64,000 nt of DNA from Anaerovibrio slackiae. GTDB lineage: Bacteria > Bacillota > Negativicutes > Selenomonadales > Selenomonadaceae. Where the stretch lies: positions 44,448 to 108,447 of the forward strand of contig NZ_VUNR01000007.1 of assembly GCF_009695585.1 (NCBI RefSeq), read 5' to 3'. Positions within the stretch are counted from its first letter, which is position 1. The number at the start of each line of letters is the position of its first letter. Positions 60,740 through 64,000 of this stretch are shown in pieces. The notes under the pieces were generated by a model. That model was not told the origin of the DNA, made no database searches, and saw only the letters and a list, made by a program, of their open reading frames with translations. Made by a program: the position numbers and the translations under genes.

Positions 60740-63583
60740 ATGCATATAGTTTTATTATCTGGCGGTTCGGGCAAGAGGCTGTGGCCTTTGTCAAACGACA
60801 TCCGTTCCAAGCAGTTTATAAAAATCTTTAAAAATGAATCCGGTCAGTATGAATCCATGGTGCAGCGGGTGTATGGACAGATTAAGCGTGTTCTGCCTGA
60901 GGCGGATGTGACTATTGCTACCTCGAAATCCCAGGTTTCTTCTATACTGAATCAGCTGGGGGAGAAGGTGGGGATTTCCGTGGAGCCATGCCGCAGGGAT
61001 ACCTTTCCGGCTATTGCCTTGTCTGCTGCCTATCTGGCAGATGTCAGGCAGGTGCCTCTGGATGAGCCGGTGGTGGTCTGCCCGGTGGACCCTTTGGTGG
61101 AGGATGAGTATTTTGCCGCTTTTGCAGGGCTTTGTGAGCAGGTGCTGGCAGGAGAAGCCAATCTGGTGCTGATGGGCATTGAGCCTGCCTATCCTAGCGA
61201 GAAGTATGGCTATATCATCCCGGAGGACGGCAAGGCGGTCAGCAGGGTGCGCACCTTCAAGGAAAAGCCGGATAAGGAAACTGCCGGTGAGTACATCAGC
61301 CAGGGGGCGCTGTGGAATGGGGGCGTCTTTGCCTTCCGGCTGGGGTATCTGATGGACAAGGCTCATGAGCTGATTGAGTTTGCGGATTATCGTGATTTGC
61401 TGGACAGGTACGCTGGCCTCAGGAAAATCAGCTTTGACTATGCAGTGGTGGAGCAGGAGACCCGGATTCAGGTCATGCGCTTTCAAGGCACCTGGAAGGA
61501 TTTGGGTACCTGGAATACACTGACGGAAGCTATGGACGAGCAGTCCATCGGCGAGGTTATCACCAATGATACCTGCGAAAATGTGCATGTTATCAATGCC
61601 CTGGATGTGCCGGTGCTGGCCATGGGGCTGAAAAATGTGGTTGTGTCCGCCTCCCCGGAGGGGATACTGGTCAGCGACAAGGAGCAGAGTGCCTATATCA
61701 AGCCGTATGTGGATGGCATCAGCCAGCAGGTGATGTTTGCAGAAAAAAGCTGGGGAAGCTACCGGGTAATGCACGTGGAAGCTGGCAGCCTCACTGTGCT
61801 GGTTATGCTGAAGCAGGGGCACAGCATGAATTACCACAGCCACCAGTGCCGCGATGAGGTCTGGACTGCGCTGTCAGGCTACGGGCGCACCGTGATTGAT
61901 GGGGAAATGCAGAATATCAAGCCCGGGGATGTGGTGAAGCTGCCGTCCGGCTGCAAGCATACGGTATTTGCCGACACGGACTTGAAGCTTCTGGAGGTGC
62001 AGCTGGGACAGGATATCAGCGTTGGGGACAAGATAAAGCATGATTTTGAGCCTGATACAAGCTGCTTTGGCAGTGGCGATATCCGCGGCATCTACCCAAC
62101 TCAGGTAAATGAGGAACTGGCATATAGGATAGGCAGGTATTTCAGAAAAATCCTCTCCCTGCCCGGGGAGGGTGATGCCGGTGCTGCAAATAGCAATGCA
62201 CATGATGTATATAGTGCTGTAAATGGCAGCGAAAGCAGTGGCATAAACAGCGGTGCAGATGGCAATGATGGCTGTGATGGGGAAAAGAAGCGGCAGCTCA
62301 GGATTGCCGTGGGGCATGATATACGCCTGTCAGGGCCGTCACTGAAGAAAGCACTGGTCAGGGGGCTGACGGAAGCAGGCTGTGATGTGGTGGATATCGG
62401 TCAGTGCGGCACGGAGATGATTTATTTTGCCACCGCCCATGGGAAGCTGGATGGCGGCATCATGGTGACGGCCAGCCACAATCCCAAATCCTACAATGGC
62501 TTTAAGCTGGTAGGCGGCGGGGCACGGCCTATTTCCAAGGACAGCGGACTGAAAGAGCTGGAGCGTTTTTGCCGGGCGGAGCCGGAGCAGAACCAGAAGG
62601 AAGAATCTCCTGCTGAGAAGGCAGGCATGGTAGAGCAAGCTGATATTTTGCAGGATTATATTGAACATCTGCTGAGTTATGTGGATATGGATGGTATGTG
62701 CCGCAGGGCAGAGGAAGGCGGCAGGCGGCTGCGCATCGTGGTCAATGCTGGCAACGGTGCGGCGGGGCCGGTAATTGATGCCCTGGCAGGCAGGCTGCCT
62801 TTTGAATTTATCAAGCTAAATAACACTCCTGACGGCAATTTTCCTAATGGGGTGCCAAATCCCCTGCTGATGGAAAATCGTGCCGCTACGGCAGATGCGG
62901 TAGTGGCATACAAGGCAGATGCGGGAATTGCCTGGGATGGTGATTTTGACCGCTGCTTTATGTTTGACGAAAATGGCAGCATGATTGAGGGCTACTACAT
63001 GGTGGGGCTTCTGGCAGAGGCATTTTTGAAAAAATTCCCACAGGCGAGGATTATCCATGACCCGAGGGTGTACTGGAATACCCGGGATATTTGCCGGAGC
63101 CTTGGCGGTGAGGCGGTGCTCTGCCGCAGCGGACATTCCTTTATCAAGGCAAAGATGAGGGAGATTGATGCCGTATATGGCGGCGAGATGAGTGCCCATC
63201 ATTATTTCAGGGATTTTGCCTACTGTGACAGCGGCATGATTCCGTGGCTGCTGGTACTGGAGCTTTTGCAGCAGGGGAGCCGGAAATTTTCCGCGTTTTT
63301 GGCAGAGCGCATGGCGATGTATCCATGCAGCGGTGAGATTAACAGCAAGGTGGACAGCGTTCAGGCGGCTGAGGAAATCATAGGTGCTGTGCAGGCCAAA
63401 TATGCTGACGGGCAGGCGGATTATACGGATGGATTGTCTGTAGCGTATCCTGACTGGCGATTCAACATCAGGAAATCCAACACGGAGCCGGTCATCAGGC
63501 TGAATGTGGAGACACGGGGGGATAGGATGATGCTGCAGGAAAAGACGGAGGAGCTTTTGAAGCTGATCAGGTCTGCTGATTAA
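60740..63583 (+). CDS. Fused mannose-1-phosphate guanylyltransferase / mannose-6-phosphate isomerase-like cupin / phosphomannomutase
   Basis: A single 947-residue open frame joins ManC and ManB. Residues 1-285 are the nucleotidyltransferase (LLSGGSGKRLWPLSND, with CRRDTFPAIALSA and FKEKPDK). Residues 330-435 are the type II PMI cupin (SWGSYRV, YHSHQCRDEVW, KHTVF). From about 442 a phosphohexomutase begins (GSGDIRGIYPTQ), with the phosphoserine loop TASHNPKSYNG (577), metal loop DGDFDRC (733), sugar loop GGEMSAHHYF (814) and phosphate site RKSNTEP (911). A low-complexity Gly/Ser/Asn/Asp insert (about 473-516) interrupts the mutase. All catalytic motifs look intact. It should supply GDP-mannose to Gmd. 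No frameshift or internal start is evident. It starts at ATG60740. Confidence 0.9.
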   Translation: MHIVLLSGGSGKRLWPLSNDIRSKQFIKIFKNESGQYESMVQRVYGQIKRVLPEADVTIATSKSQVSSILNQLGEKVGISVEPCRRDTFPAIALSAAYLADVRQVPLDEPVVVCPVDPLVEDEYFAAFAGLCEQVLAGEANLVLMGIEPAYPSEKYGYIIPEDGKAVSRVRTFKEKPDKETAGEYISQGALWNGGVFAFRLGYLMDKAHELIEFADYRDLLDRYAGLRKISFDYAVVEQETRIQVMRFQGTWKDLGTWNTLTEAMDEQSIGEVITNDTCENVHVINALDVPVLAMGLKNVVVSASPEGILVSDKEQSAYIKPYVDGISQQVMFAEKSWGSYRVMHVEAGSLTVLVMLKQGHSMNYHSHQCRDEVWTALSGYGRTVIDGEMQNIKPGDVVKLPSGCKHTVFADTDLKLLEVQLGQDISVGDKIKHDFEPDTSCFGSGDIRGIYPTQVNEELAYRIGRYFRKILSLPGEGDAGAANSNAHDVYSAVNGSESSGINSGADGNDGCDGEKKRQLRIAVGHDIRLSGPSLKKALVRGLTEAGCDVVDIGQCGTEMIYFATAHGKLDGGIMVTASHNPKSYNGFKLVGGGARPISKDSGLKELERFCRAEPEQNQKEESPAEKAGMVEQADILQDYIEHLLSYVDMDGMCRRAEEGGRRLRIVVNAGNGAAGPVIDALAGRLPFEFIKLNNTPDGNFPNGVPNPLLMENRAATADAVVAYKADAGIAWDGDFDRCFMFDENGSMIEGYYMVGLLAEAFLKKFPQARIIHDPRVYWNTRDICRSLGGEAVLCRSGHSFIKAKMREIDAVYGGEMSAHHYFRDFAYCDSGMIPWLLVLELLQQGSRKFSAFLAERMAMYPCSGEINSKVDSVQAAEEIIGAVQAKYADGQADYTDGLSVAYPDWRFNIRKSNTEPVIRLNVETRGDRMMLQEKTEELLKLIRSAD

Positions 63584-63620
63584 AAAGATTAAAAAAATTG
63601 TAATTGAGCCCTAGAAAATA

Positions 63621-63664
63621 AAAAACTGGTACTTTCATATGTTAATGAAAATACCAGTTTTTTT
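63621..63664 (+). terminator. Terminator after the fused manC-manB gene
   Basis: AAAAACTGGTA pairs perfectly with TACCAGTTTTT, with an inner TTTCAT/ATGAAA, followed by T. The flanking A-run makes it usable on the minus strand for the convergent small gene. Confidence 0.88.
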
Positions 63665-63686
63665 CATGCTTTAAATTTTTTGCTGT

Positions 63687-63863
63687 TTATGCAGCAGTGT
63701 TAGGGCGATTGAAATAATAATAGCCGTTGCGCAGTTCCAGTATCAGCTCATCCACTTTGTTGGAAAACCTGTCCAGCGTGGCTTGGAATTTTACCAGCAG
63801 GTAGCAGGAGACAACGATGGGGAAGCCCACTGTAGAAATGGCGGATAAAAGCTTTTCTTCCAT
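63687..63863 (-). CDS. YvrJ-like small membrane peptide
   Basis: A 58-residue protein: a short start (MEEKLLSAISTVG), one hydrophobic segment (FPIVVSCYLLVKF) and a charged amphipathic tail (FSNKVDELILELRN). The GFPIVVxxYLLV pattern is the hallmark of the YvrJ family of Firmicutes. Its function is not known to me, and phage-derived holin-like peptides look similar. ATG63863 is preceded by AAAGGAGC on the minus strand. The in-frame ATG at 63944 has no site and runs over a terminator. Confidence 0.65.
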   Translation of the reverse strand: MEEKLLSAISTVGFPIVVSCYLLVKFQATLDRFSNKVDELILELRNGYYYFNRPNTAA

Positions 63864-63886
63864 GAATGTGCTTGCTCCTTTCGATA

Positions 63887-63917
63887 TTAAAATTGCCCCG
63901 CCGGGGAAGCGGGGCAA
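63887..63917 (-). terminator. Terminator of a gene beyond the right edge (minus strand)
   Basis: On the minus strand TTGCCCCG pairs with CGGGGCAA and is followed by TTTTAA. A further inverted repeat, CTTGAAC/GTTCAAG, lies at about 63956-63977. The last 80 bp hold no assignable gene. Confidence 0.55.
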
Positions 63918-64000
63918 CGTAGGGAAATAATAGGTGGTAAACAAAGTTCATGCCTTGAACCTTCAGGCGTTCAAGCTGGCCTTATGCCTCCGGCAGCTCC

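Overview
The window reads as chromosome of an anaerobic, Gram-negative-type Firmicute, most likely a Negativicute of the Selenomonas/Anaerovibrio/Mitsuokella kind. This is inferred from gene content and protein style, not from a database match. Pointers are a HemZ-type coproporphyrinogen oxidase gene beside hisS-aspS, a bifunctional Rel, the class 1B PyrK-PyrD pair, an indolepyruvate:ferredoxin oxidoreductase, a meso-diaminopimelate-type MurE, an FtsL-Sbp style division cluster, two chemoreceptors and a YvrJ-like peptide. No rRNA, CRISPR array, prophage or intact transposase is visible. One tRNA gene, tRNA-Leu(CAA), is present.

Layout. 1-9018: housekeeping genes on the + strand (thrB 3' end, cca, gamma-carbonic anhydrase, ndk, cobalamin adenosyltransferase, recJ, rel, metallo-hydrolase). 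9023-9415: a structured non-coding repeat, followed by a small promoter-terminator transcription unit. 9713-14974: fur-like gene, hemZ, hisS, aspS. 15100-22526: GGDEF protein, ssb, a membrane chemoreceptor, flavodoxin, nitroreductase, a SIMPL protein and a membrane acyltransferase. 22612-26352: iorA-iorB-paaK, an arylpyruvate/arylacetyl-CoA module. 26471-30489: tRNA-Leu, an unrecognised 460-residue protein, an AI-2E-type exporter and an M48 protease. 30647-38729: aminopeptidase, azlCD, pyrK-pyrD, a CZB-domain soluble chemoreceptor, prfC and an unrecognised 126-residue protein. 38735-39617: two more copies of the repeat, tail to tail between convergent genes. 39620-45002: PHP histidinol phosphatase, then a sucrose regulon (LacI repressor, invertase, LacY/CscB-type permease) with three operators. 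45361-58269: a division and cell-wall (dcw) cluster. 58633-63583: gmd, fcl and a fused manC-manB gene.

How the genes work together. The dcw cluster supplies the cytoplasmic steps of lipid II synthesis (murE, F, mraY, D, G, C, ddl) plus rsmH, ftsL and ftsQ. It lacks ftsI, ftsW, murB, ftsA and ftsZ at their customary places, and it is split by a terminator and a new promoter between ftsL and murE. The last three genes are predicted to take fructose-6-phosphate to GDP-L-fucose, with three activities fused in one 947-residue protein. The sucrose genes form a permease/hydrolase route without a PTS.

The most unusual signal is the roughly 380-390 bp repeat family (three copies). Each copy begins 2-5 nt after a stop codon, in the sense of that gene, and contains a nested 182-184 bp inverted repeat whose apical stem has changed sequence while keeping its pairing. 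It could be a structured 3'-end RNA or a non-autonomous mobile element with a preference for gene ends.
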